DNA of 49,899 nt from NCBI GenBank assembly GCA_934675165.1, contig CAKUPP010000008.1, positions 1-49,899 of the forward strand. The letters are read 5' to 3'. Below are positions 25,545 through 33,379 of this stretch, piece by piece. The notes below the pieces were generated by a model. The model was not told the DNA's origin. It searched no databases and saw only the letters and a list, made by a program, of their open reading frames with translations. Within the stretch, counting starts at the first letter, position 1; each line of letters starts with the position of its first letter. The position numbers and the translations under genes are program-made. This DNA comes from an uncultured Eubacteriales bacterium (GTDB taxonomy: Bacteria > Bacillota > Clostridia > Oscillospirales > Acutalibacteraceae).

Positions 25545-26666
25545 TTGAAAATAATATTTGTAGGTGGAGGCACCGCCGGACACATAAACCCCGCACTAGC
25601 ACTCGCAGATTACGTAAAAACTCACGACACCAGTGCAAAAATTTTATATGTAGGCGCACTCGGAAGTATGGAAGAAAAATTGGTTACTAAAGCAGGTTAC
25701 GATTTTCAAGGCATTACTGTTTCCGGATTTTCCAGAGGATTAAATTTTAATTCCATTAAAAAAAATATTAAAACCATTAAAAATATTTTTATATCATCCA
25801 TACAATCAAAAAAAATTTTAAAAAAATTTGCACCTGATATATGCGTGGGAACAGGTGGATATGTTTGTGGAACTTTTTTAAGAGAATCAGGAAAATTGGG
25901 CATTCCATTTCTCATTCATGACTCAAATTCATTTCCGGGACTTACAACAAAATTGCTCGCAAAAAGAGCATCAAAAGTATTAATCGTAAGTGAAGAAGCA
26001 AAAAAATATTTACCCCAAAATATAAAAACTGAAATAACAGGAACGCCTGTCCGAAATAGCATTGCGTCAATGAGTAAAGAAAAAGCTAAAAAAATTCTAA
26101 ATCTCGATGATAATCCAACAATTTTATCTTTTGGTGGTAGCCTTGGCGCAAGGGCAATTAATAATGTAATGAGCGAAGTAATTCCTCAAGCACTTAAAAA
26201 TACAAACTATAATTTTATTCATGGGTTTGGGAAAAATGGACATTATTTTGAAAAAATTTTAAAAGAAAAAGGAATAAACATAACCAACAATTCAAAATTA
26301 ATAATCAAAGAATACATAGACAACATGGACCAATGTATGGCTGCGGCAGATCTTGTTATATGTCGTGCAGGAGCAACAACGCTCAGCGAAATTCAAATTT
26401 CATCAAAACCTGCCATATTAATTCCATCACCAAATGTTGCAGAAAATCATCAATTCCATAATGCTATGTCTCTTGTAAATAAAAATGCTGCAGATATAAT
26501 CGAAGAAAAAAAACTCTCAAAAGATTTATTACTTTCAGAAATAATTAAAATCCTTGGGAACAACAAACAAGTTGCAACTATATATTCAAAAAACTTAAAA
26601 AAAATCGCTATTACTAATGCAAGCGAAAAAATTTATAAAATCATAAAAGAAACAATATGTAAATAG
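25545..26666 (+). CDS. murG: UDP-GlcNAc:lipid I N-acetylglucosaminyltransferase MurG
   Basis: MurG adds N-acetylglucosamine to lipid I, giving lipid II, on the inner face of the membrane. The N-terminal GGGTAGHINPALAL and the GGYVCG loop are the donor/acceptor hallmarks; SFGGSLGARAIN, CRAGATTLSEI and the closing NAAENHQ-like VAENHQFHNA are also in place. The true start is most likely TTG at 25545 (MKIIFVGGG), since GGAGG lies at 25532-25536, eight bases upstream; the longer frame from 25530 would translate the ribosome site itself. The TAG stop abuts the AGGAGG of the next gene, so the NifU-like gene is probably co-translated. Confidence 0.96.
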   Translation: MKIIFVGGGTAGHINPALALADYVKTHDTSAKILYVGALGSMEEKLVTKAGYDFQGITVSGFSRGLNFNSIKKNIKTIKNIFISSIQSKKILKKFAPDICVGTGGYVCGTFLRESGKLGIPFLIHDSNSFPGLTTKLLAKRASKVLIVSEEAKKYLPQNIKTEITGTPVRNSIASMSKEKAKKILNLDDNPTILSFGGSLGARAINNVMSEVIPQALKNTNYNFIHGFGKNGHYFEKILKEKGINITNNSKLIIKEYIDNMDQCMAAADLVICRAGATTLSEIQISSKPAILIPSPNVAENHQFHNAMSLVNKNAADIIEEKKLSKDLLLSEIIKILGNNKQVATIYSKNLKKIAITNASEKIYKIIKETICK

Positions 26667-26677
26667 GAGGAATAAAA

Positions 26678-27370
26678 TTGAATTATTCATCTGAAGTAAA
26701 TAACATGTATAAAGTAAATAAGTGCCCTCACCATGGTCCCTCCCCTATTCCACAGGAAGGAATGTGGACAAAAGCTTTTGAAGTGAAAGACATTTGTGGA
26801 CTTTCTCATGGAGTGGGTAAATGTGCTCCACAACAAGGTGCATGTAAGTTAACTTTAAATATAAAAAACGGTATAGTAGAAGAAGCTCTTGTTGAAACAA
26901 TTGGTTGTTCAGGCATGACTCATTCAGCCGCAATGGCCGGTGAAATTTTGCCAGGGAAAACACTTCTTGAATGTTTAAACACCGACCTAGTATGTGATGC
27001 AATAAATGATGCAATGAAACAAATCTTTTTGCAACTTGTATACGGAAGATCTCAAACCGCTTTTTCAAAAGATGGATTACCAATTGGTGCAGGACTTGAA
27101 GATCTCGGTAAAGGAAAATATTCACAAATTGGAACAATATTTTCCTCAAAAGAAAAAGGAGTCAGATATCTAAATACAGTTGAAGGATACATATTATCTC
27201 TAGGCCTTGACGAAAATGATGAAGTTATAGGATACCAGTTTATAAACCCCGGAATACTGATAAATAATATAAAAAATGGAATGTCACCAGAAAAAGCTTA
27301 TACTTCCGGAATTAAAACTTATGGACGTTTTGAAGAAGCTGTTAAATTTATTGATCCACGGAACGAATAA
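26678..27370 (+). CDS. NifU/IscU-like iron-sulfur scaffold, GGGtGRT-partner type
   Basis: The protein has 230 residues. It carries a NifU_N-like core with conserved cysteines at GKCAPQQGACKL, ETIGCSGMTHSAAMAGEIL and LECLNTDLVCDAI, arranged like the cluster-ligand cysteines of IscU. A C-terminal extension (about 140-230, KGVRYLNTVEGYILSLGLDE) is particular to the clostridial type found next to GGGtGRT genes. The start is TTG at 26678, seven bases after AGGAGG. No cysteine desulfurase gene is adjacent. It lies 11 bases after murG and 33 bases before the GGGtGRT gene, so it is transcribed with both. A role in assembling or delivering iron-sulfur clusters is inferred from family only. Confidence 0.85.
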   Translation: MNYSSEVNNMYKVNKCPHHGPSPIPQEGMWTKAFEVKDICGLSHGVGKCAPQQGACKLTLNIKNGIVEEALVETIGCSGMTHSAAMAGEILPGKTLLECLNTDLVCDAINDAMKQIFLQLVYGRSQTAFSKDGLPIGAGLEDLGKGKYSQIGTIFSSKEKGVRYLNTVEGYILSLGLDENDEVIGYQFINPGILINNIKNGMSPEKAYTSGIKTYGRFEEAVKFIDPRNE

Positions 27371-27403
27371 CTGAAAATTTTTTATTCGAAAGGAAATTTT
27401 TAT

Positions 27404-28417
27404 ATGAATGACAAAATAATATTTGAAGGGTATCATAGGAGAATAGAATCCGTCAAAAATTATCTCAAAAATAAAAATATAGATTCATTAAAAGAAGCGC
27501 AAACAATCTGTAACAACAAAAATATTTTTCCCGATAAAATAATTAAATCAATCCAACCAATTGCATTTGAAAACGCTATATGGGCTTACACAATCGGTTG
27601 TGCCGCTGCTATAGTAGAAAATGTAAAAACAGCCGAAAATGCAGCTAAAACAATAGGTTCAGCTCTTCAATCTTTTTGCATACCGGGTTCTGTAGCTGAT
27701 TCACGAAAGGTCGGGATTGGACACGGAAATTTAGCTGCAAAACTTCTCAGCGATAGCACCAAGTGTTTTGCATTTATTGCAGGACACGAATCTTTTGCTG
27801 CAGCAGAAGGTGCTATAGGAATAGTAAAATATGCCAATTCAGCACGAAAGTCGCCTCTTAGAGTAATTTTAAATGGATTAGGAAAAGATGCTGCTTATAT
27901 TATATCTCGAATAAACGGATTTACTTATGTAGAAACAGAGTATGATTTTCTACAAGAAAAAATTCATATAATCTCAGAAAAACCTTTTTCAAAATCAGAA
28001 AAATCAAATATAAAATGTTACGGAGCGAATGAACCACTTGAAGGGCTCGCTATACTAAAACACGAAAAAGTTGATGTATCTATAACTGGTAACTCAACTA
28101 ATCCGACAAGATTTCAACATATCGTTGCAGGTACATATAAAAAATGGGCATACGAAAACAAAAAATCTTATTTTTCTGTTGCTTCAGGTGGCGGGACAGG
28201 TCGCACATTACATCCTGACAATATGGGTGCAGGCCCTGCTTCTTACGGATTAACTGATTCAATGGGGAGAATGCACGGAGATGCTCAATTTGCGGGTTCT
28301 TCTTCAGTCCCTGCACACGTAGATATGATGGGATTCATTGGAATGGGAAACAACCCAATGGTTGGTGCCACCGTAGCATGTGCTGTAGCAACAGTAAATG
28401 CAATGAATTCCAAATAA
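27404..28417 (+). CDS. GGGtGRT family protein
   Basis: The 337-residue soluble protein carries the motif that names the family, SGGGTGRTLHPDNMGAGP, followed by SYGLTDSMGRMHGDAQF and the Gly-rich end AHVDMMGFIGMGNNPMVG. Other notable segments are GSVADSRKVGIGHGNLA and FAFIAGHESFAAAEGAIG. The family is widespread in clostridia and nearly always follows the NifU-like gene, as here; its biochemical role is not established. A partner function in iron-sulfur assembly is an inference from this constant pairing. The start ATG has GAAAGGA upstream. It is the last gene of the cell-wall unit, ending in a strong terminator. Confidence 0.9.
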   Translation: MNDKIIFEGYHRRIESVKNYLKNKNIDSLKEAQTICNNKNIFPDKIIKSIQPIAFENAIWAYTIGCAAAIVENVKTAENAAKTIGSALQSFCIPGSVADSRKVGIGHGNLAAKLLSDSTKCFAFIAGHESFAAAEGAIGIVKYANSARKSPLRVILNGLGKDAAYIISRINGFTYVETEYDFLQEKIHIISEKPFSKSEKSNIKCYGANEPLEGLAILKHEKVDVSITGNSTNPTRFQHIVAGTYKKWAYENKKSYFSVASGGGTGRTLHPDNMGAGPASYGLTDSMGRMHGDAQFAGSSSVPAHVDMMGFIGMGNNPMVGATVACAVATVNAMNSK

Positions 28418-28420
28418 ATA

Positions 28421-28462
28421 AAAAAGCCTTGCAAAATATTTTCTAATATGCAAGGTCTTTTT
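28421..28462 (+). terminator. Terminator of the ftsI-GGGtGRT unit
   Basis: AAAAAGCCTTGCA and TGCAAGGTCTTTTT form a stem extended by AATATT/AATAT with a four-base loop, followed by T residues. The gap to ruvX (28463-28632) is plain AT-rich sequence. Confidence 0.85.
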
Positions 28463-28632
28463 ATTGCTAACTTTAGCCTAATTAAATTAATAAATTTTAA
28501 AACCTACAATAATTCAAACATTTAAATTATTTGATAAAATAATATTACCAATTTGAAAAAAACAAATAATTAAAACCTATGACACAATATTAATATCAAA
28601 TATCTTAAAAAATTTTTTAAAGGAGCTTTTTT

Positions 28633-29058
28633 ATGATAATTCTTGCAGTTGATCTCGGGAAAAAACGTACAGGACTTGCAATTTGCGATAAAAATGAAAT
28701 CTTATCTTCTCCACTTGAAACTATAATCGAAAATGATGATAATATTTTAATAGACAAAATTCAAAAAAAAGTTCAAGAAACAAAAACTGAGGTTTTGATT
28801 ATAGGATTACCAAAAAATATGGATGGTACTCTGGGAGAGAGTGCAATAAGAGCTCAAAGCATTTCCTCTAATCTCAAAAACAGACTAAATATACCAATTA
28901 TTTTATGGGACGAGCGTATGACCACTGTTTCAGCACACATGATTTTAAGCCAAGCTAACGTACGCGGTAAAAAACGTAAAAATGCGATTGATTCACTTAG
29001 TGCATCAATCATACTAGAAAATTATCTTCAATTTCGAAAATTTACAAAATCACATTAA
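28633..29058 (+). CDS. ruvX: Holliday junction resolvase-like RuvX (YqgF)
   Basis: This 141-residue protein has the YqgF RNase H-like fold, with LAVDLGKKRTGLAI carrying the first metal-binding Asp, the VLIIGLPKNMDGT strand and the DERMTT motif with the second acidic residue; the closing ALSAS-type helix reads NAIDSLSASIILE, giving the third Asp. Family members act on Holliday junctions or in 16S rRNA 5' processing. The start ATG has AAAGGAG at good spacing. In many Firmicutes ruvX lies with ireB and a DUF1292 gene; here the DUF1292 gene is 10 kb away on the other strand. Confidence 0.94.
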   Translation: MIILAVDLGKKRTGLAICDKNEILSSPLETIIENDDNILIDKIQKKVQETKTEVLIIGLPKNMDGTLGESAIRAQSISSNLKNRLNIPIILWDERMTTVSAHMILSQANVRGKKRKNAIDSLSASIILENYLQFRKFTKSH

Positions 29059-29093
29059 AATTTTTATATTTTAAACGTTAAAGGAGTTTAACA

Positions 29094-30104
29094 ATGACAT
29101 TCGATCTAAAAAATAAAATTTCTACTCAAAAAATAAATTTCTACATTAGGTATGCACTGTCAGTTATTCTTATAGCTATGGGAATTATACTTATGATATC
29201 AAAATTTTTAGCCGGAATGTATTTAATATTATCTGGTATATTTTTAAATCCATCATTGTGGAAACAAGTTTATGAAAAAACTAAATTGCTAAAATTTATC
29301 CAAAAAATAAATACATTCAAATTCTTTAGGTACATTCCAATTATATTATCATTAATGTTTTCATTATTATCAATATATCTAATTTGTTCTGCTCCTAATA
29401 CACAAGAAAAAATATCAGATAACAGTCCACAACTTTACGTTCAGCCACATGAAGAAAAAATCCCTGTAGAAGAAGTTGACGTAAAAATTTCAAAATTAAA
29501 AATCGATTCTGACAAAAATATAAAATTTAATATACAAGAAACTCCAACGATTGTTTTAAAATTTTCTCCACCCAATGCTAATACAAATGAACTAGAGTTT
29601 ATATCATCTGACGATTCTGTAGCTACCTTAGATAAATCAGAAAAAACACAAGTTACGATTAGAAACAATTATGGAGAATTATCACTTAACATAAATCTCA
29701 TGTCCGAGGGACATTGCACATTATTCGTAAAAAGCAATAGCGTAGAAAGTAACAAAATAAAAGTAACAATAACAGACGAAGAAAAATTTGAAAAACAAGA
29801 AGATGAATCTCTAAAAACAGAAAATAATGAGCCTGAAGAAAATAAAGAAGAATCAAATAATCAAGCAACAGAACAAAAAACTCAAAAACAACAACTTACC
29901 ACTACAAATCCATCACAAAAAATCTCCAATAATAACAATCCATCACAAAATTTAAATAATATCCATGAAAAAGAAACATATAGAACTCCACGCGGCAAAA
30001 AATATCATTTTGACCCAGATTGCGGTGGAAAAAATTCATATAAAACAACGTTAGAAGAAGCTAAAAATTCTGGCCTTACTCCATGCAAAAAATGTGTACA
30101 CTAA
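29094..30104 (+). CDS. Membrane protein with Ig-like region and Cys-rich C-terminal tag
   Basis: The N-terminal 110 residues hold two to four membrane helices (YALSVILIAMGIILM; YIPIILSLMFSLLSIYLI). They are followed by an exported region of about 90 residues with an Ig-like (bacterial Big) pattern, LEFISSDDSVATLD. Then comes a low-complexity Glu/Asn/Gln linker and a C-terminal module of about 40 residues, TPRGKKYHFDPDCGGKNSY, ending LTPCKKCVH. This His/Cys module, with Y-H-x4-C and C-x2-C, is found at the C-terminus of many clostridial surface proteins and probably binds metal. Function is unknown. It follows ruvX by 36 bases and is probably in one unit with it. Confidence 0.75.
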   Translation: MTFDLKNKISTQKINFYIRYALSVILIAMGIILMISKFLAGMYLILSGIFLNPSLWKQVYEKTKLLKFIQKINTFKFFRYIPIILSLMFSLLSIYLICSAPNTQEKISDNSPQLYVQPHEEKIPVEEVDVKISKLKIDSDKNIKFNIQETPTIVLKFSPPNANTNELEFISSDDSVATLDKSEKTQVTIRNNYGELSLNINLMSEGHCTLFVKSNSVESNKIKVTITDEEKFEKQEDESLKTENNEPEENKEESNNQATEQKTQKQQLTTTNPSQKISNNNNPSQNLNNIHEKETYRTPRGKKYHFDPDCGGKNSYKTTLEEAKNSGLTPCKKCVH

Positions 30105-30107
30105 CAA

Positions 30108-31097
30108 TTAGTAAGAAACACGCTTCCCTAAACCACCAACTCTCCTTCGTTTTGAAGACGTTCTTGAAAGAAATTTTTTCTTAACTTGTTCTTCTGCCTC
30201 TAGCAAAGTCAGACCTTCATCTATTTCATTTTTTCCACATCTTTTCAAAACGTAGTCATCTTCATCTCCCATATGTACTGAAATTTTTTTAAAACTCATT
30301 ATTTCTGAAAAAAATGTTTCAGATTTAATCATTTCATAGTAATCATGATACACATTATCTCTGAGCCATATTTTTATATCTGGATGAGGAATAGCATTAT
30401 AACATGAATTATATTCACCAGGCCTGGCATCAATTACATTAGCACTAGTATATTTATTTCCAACGTCACTATTTAAATAATCAATAAGCGAAATACAGCA
30501 ATATTTATCTAAGCTATTATTATCAGGGTAGTACCCATACATTACGCTAACCACATCACAAGCATATTGATGTTCCATATATCCCAAATCGCAAACAGCC
30601 AAATACATACCTTGTCTACCCTGAACCGGGTAAATAACAACACTGGAATTGTAAAATCCGTTAACATCAACCAAATAGCATTCTATCCCCGCTTCATGCA
30701 AAATTTCATATGCATACATCGCATATGCCCTTTTCCCTACAGGAAATCCTATTTTTACTAATTTAGAATATTCATTAACAACTTCTAAAAATGGTTTATA
30801 GTTTAATCTTTTTTCTTTTGTATATGAGTCTAATATGAGGTCCAACTCAGACGATTTTTGCCAACAAGTCGCCTTTACATCAAACTTATACATCAACCCT
30901 TTTTTATGAAAATCAATCATACTTCGTAACACTATATCTTTATAAAGTGAAGCTAAATTATATCCATTTAAAGTTCTAAGTTTCTCTAAACACTCCAAAT
31001 GCTTAACATTAAAAAATGAAAGAGGTGTGAGGCACGCAAAAGTTTTATAAAAAAATAACAATGGAAAAATTATTAAACATAATAAAAATTTTTTCAT
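30108..31097 (-). CDS. Exported protein, faint transglutaminase-like pattern
   Basis: A signal peptide (MKKFLLCLIIFPLLFFYKTFA) precedes a 310-residue exported protein. The middle, GKRAYAMYAYEILHEAGIEC, then LVDVNGFYNSSVVIYPV and MYLAVCDLGY, follows the helix-AGI-strand order of transglutaminase-like domains, but the Cys expected at the helix start and the His of the next strand are not seen, so activity is doubtful. The C-terminus is strongly basic (SRTSSKRRRVGGLGKRVSY). I do not recognise a firm family. The ATG has GAGGT upstream and a good promoter. It diverges from the PARG-like gene: two exported proteins share one 182-base intergenic region. Confidence 0.6.
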   Translation of the reverse strand: MKKFLLCLIIFPLLFFYKTFACLTPLSFFNVKHLECLEKLRTLNGYNLASLYKDIVLRSMIDFHKKGLMYKFDVKATCWQKSSELDLILDSYTKEKRLNYKPFLEVVNEYSKLVKIGFPVGKRAYAMYAYEILHEAGIECYLVDVNGFYNSSVVIYPVQGRQGMYLAVCDLGYMEHQYACDVVSVMYGYYPDNNSLDKYCCISLIDYLNSDVGNKYTSANVIDARPGEYNSCYNAIPHPDIKIWLRDNVYHDYYEMIKSETFFSEIMSFKKISVHMGDEDDYVLKRCGKNEIDEGLTLLEAEEQVKKKFLSRTSSKRRRVGGLGKRVSY

Positions 31098-31151
31098 AAA
31101 AATACCTCTACTGTATTATAAATATTTATATTTCTCATAAGTCTATTAGCC

Positions 31152-31180
31152 ATTTTACGTTTAAAAATAACGTATGTCAA
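31152..31180 (-). promoter_or_regulatory. Promoter for the gene at 30108-31097
   Basis: A perfect TTGACA (31175-31180) and TAAAAT (31152-31157) are 17 bases apart on the minus strand. Confidence 0.65.
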
Positions 31181-31216
31181 GAATTTTGTAATTATTTGTC
31201 GAGCCATTCTTTAAAT

Positions 31217-31245
31217 TTGACTTATAATTAAATATATGTTATAAT
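31217..31245 (+). promoter_or_regulatory. Promoter for the PARG-like gene
   Basis: TTGACT (31217-31222) and a perfect TATAAT (31240-31245) are 17 bases apart. The two -35 boxes of the divergent pair are only 36 bases apart, so one regulator could control both. Confidence 0.75.
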
Positions 31246-31279
31246 ACGATTATCAATCCAAAAGGAGTTGATGTGATAT

Positions 31280-32314
31280 ATGAAAAAATTTATTGCGTTA
31301 ACAGTTATGTCACTAAATTTATTAATACAAATTTACACTAATACAAAGTTAGTCTCTGCTGAAAATACACCTCTCCCAGTTTCAGAAGAAACTTGTGGAG
31401 TATGTGAATCTAGTAAAGATGTTACAAAAGAAAAATTAATTGATGTGTTTAAAAATACTTGCAAAAAATTAGCCGAATTATATGATAAAAATCGTGATAA
31501 TTACATGAACTCTTCTGTAACTTATGCTTCTTTTAAAAACAAAGTAGATAAACTTGCTGTATTACCACACCACAAAAAAACTGCAAAAAATAATATTACT
31601 GTTGAAAAAAGCAGACCATTAGCGATGGTAAACAAATTTATTTCAGATAATAAAATAAATAAAAAAGATAAAACTGCCGTTTTAAATATTGCCAATTACT
31701 ATAGCCCCGGAGGATTAGTAGCTATTGGAGGGAACGGACGTGAAGAATGCTTATCCAGAATATCAGATTTATACGCTCACTTAGTACATTTAAATTCTAA
31801 ATTTTATTGCCCCAATTTAAAATTATATGATTCAACTGGTGAATTTTGCGATGAACGCGGATTTTACACAAAAGGAGTAAAACAATTAAAAAAAGACATT
31901 CCTTTACCAACTGATGATATACTCTCAGAGGACAAACAAACTACGTTTGATTGTATTAGTGTTTCCGCACCAAACCTATCTGAATCAGTTTTAAAAGAAA
32001 ACAATATGAACTTATCAGAAAATGACAAAAAAGAAATTTTAACAGCACGAATAGAACTCATAATAGCAATCGCAATAGAAAATAAAGTTGACAACTTAGT
32101 ATTAGGGGCATTTGGATGTGGAAAACGTGGAATAGAGCCAAAATTATCTGCTGAAATTTTTTATGATATACTTGTAACACGCGGATATTCATCTTTCTTT
32201 AAAAATATTATGTTTCCTATAATCGTCAATAAAGAAAACAAACTAAGCAATGAAATATTTGAAGCTTTCTCAAAAAAATTTACAAATTGTTCGCCATCTA
32301 CTGCAAACAACTAA
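31280..32314 (+). CDS. Exported PARG-like ADP-ribose glycohydrolase (TIGR02452/DUF2263 type)
   Basis: The 344-residue protein begins with a signal peptide (1-27, ending LVSAEN). The remaining sequence matches the microbial PARG family TIGR02452: TAVLNIANYYSPGGL near residue 132, the catalytic loop GGNGREE (Glu155-Glu156; most relatives have QEE), the block FDCISVSAPN and the closing macrodomain motif LVLGAFGCGKRGIEPK (about 273-288). These are the ADP-ribose-binding and catalytic positions of bacterial-type poly(ADP-ribose) glycohydrolases. Typical members are cytoplasmic; an export signal is unusual. Bacteria seldom make poly(ADP-ribose), so an exported form could act on host ADP-ribosylation (inference). 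The N-terminal 100 residues before the core have no clear match. The start ATG follows AAAGGAG by twelve bases. Confidence 0.8.
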   Translation: MKKFIALTVMSLNLLIQIYTNTKLVSAENTPLPVSEETCGVCESSKDVTKEKLIDVFKNTCKKLAELYDKNRDNYMNSSVTYASFKNKVDKLAVLPHHKKTAKNNITVEKSRPLAMVNKFISDNKINKKDKTAVLNIANYYSPGGLVAIGGNGREECLSRISDLYAHLVHLNSKFYCPNLKLYDSTGEFCDERGFYTKGVKQLKKDIPLPTDDILSEDKQTTFDCISVSAPNLSESVLKENNMNLSENDKKEILTARIELIIAIAIENKVDNLVLGAFGCGKRGIEPKLSAEIFYDILVTRGYSSFFKNIMFPIIVNKENKLSNEIFEAFSKKFTNCSPSTANN

Positions 32315-32338
32315 TAACATAAATATAAAAATGAGTGT

Positions 32339-32379
32339 AAGTTGTATTCTCTATTCAAACCAGAGAATACAACTTTTTT
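32339..32379 (+). terminator. Terminator of the PARG-like gene
   Basis: AAGTTGTATTCTCT pairs perfectly with AGAGAATACAACTT around a nine-base loop and is followed by TTTTT. Confidence 0.9.
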
Positions 32380-32554
32380 ATCTGATAAAAATATACCAAA
32401 AATGCTAAAAGGATAAACAATTTAATTTTTATTATTAACTATTCGTTTTTAGGCATATTACTATTTAAATATTAGTATAAGTGTAACAATTAAAAAACAT
32501 TCTATATTTATCCATGCTCTGTTGATATTTTGTGCAAAAAATTATTTAAACATC

Positions 32555-32583
32555 TTGAATTTATTATACTTTATAAATATAAT
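32555..32583 (+). promoter_or_regulatory. Promoter for the gene at 32610
   Basis: TTGAAT (32555-32560) and a perfect TATAAT (32578-32583) are 17 bases apart. The gap 32380-32554 shows nothing else. Confidence 0.6.
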
Positions 32584-32609
32584 ATATTTAAAGAAAGGAG
32601 AAATTTCTG

Positions 32610-33323
32610 ATGACCTTAACAAATAAAGCGCTTGTATTATCAGGCGTAATTGGCATTACCGCCGCTTTAAGTATTGCTGGTTTAATTATGAAACCTAAAA
32701 AAGAAATTGTTAAATACATGAACAACCCCAGTTATTCCAATAATCACTTAGCATGCATTCCACGCCCTATAGATGATAACGTCTGCACTATATTAAAAAA
32801 ATATCTGCAAATAAAACAAGACAATCCTTTTTACAACTCGGATTATATAATCCCGCAGTTTCAAAGCAAAATTCTCTATGATGACTTAATTATAGAAGAG
32901 TGTTACCTCATAAAAATCCCCGGAAAAGATGAAAATAATTTTAGCCGTGAAGATTGCACAACAGTGTATATAAAAATAAAAGAGGCTAAACGTATTGCTG
33001 GAACTTTATCTGATTACATCTCAAAAGAAAAAAATCAAATTGAATGTGAGCGAAAAACGAGCGATATTTTTAATATAGAAAACCCTAAAATACAAAAATA
33101 TATGATATATTCAAAGTTATATAATCACTTTAAATATTTTGAACATGTAGACACAAATTTATTTAGTCCAAATGAAGGAATTATTATATCAAAATGGCTA
33201 CATGCCAACGAAAATTTAGACGATATGTTTATGTTTAGATATTTACTGGAAAAAAATAACATATCTTTAAAAAAACTTGCCCGCATGCATGATAACCATT
33301 TTTTTTATTCAAATAAATTTTAA
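32610..33323 (+). CDS. N-terminally anchored protein of unknown function
   Basis: One hydrophobic helix (residues 6-27, ALVLSGVIGITAALSIAGLI) anchors a 210-residue domain rich in charged and aromatic residues. Recognisable stretches are CIPRPIDDNVCTILKKYLQ, YDDLIIEECYLIKIPGKDE and the C-terminal FRYLLEKNNISLKKLARM. The last part resembles a short helix-turn-helix-like run but is too weak to call. No family is recognised. The ATG has AAAGGAG at good spacing, its own promoter and a strong terminator. Like its neighbours it is a single-gene unit whose product goes to the membrane. Confidence 0.6.
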   Translation: MTLTNKALVLSGVIGITAALSIAGLIMKPKKEIVKYMNNPSYSNNHLACIPRPIDDNVCTILKKYLQIKQDNPFYNSDYIIPQFQSKILYDDLIIEECYLIKIPGKDENNFSREDCTTVYIKIKEAKRIAGTLSDYISKEKNQIECERKTSDIFNIENPKIQKYMIYSKLYNHFKYFEHVDTNLFSPNEGIIISKWLHANENLDDMFMFRYLLEKNNISLKKLARMHDNHFFYSNKF

Positions 33324-33366
33324 TTAAAAATCACGCATGTCAACCCGAATGCGTGATTTTTAATTA
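33321..33366. terminator. Bidirectional terminator
   Basis: TAATTAAAAATCACGCAT pairs perfectly with ATGCGTGATTTTTAATTA around a ten-base loop. It lies between convergent genes ending at 33323 (+) and 33380 (-). Confidence 0.9.
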
Positions 33367-33379
33367 ATAATATTTACTT

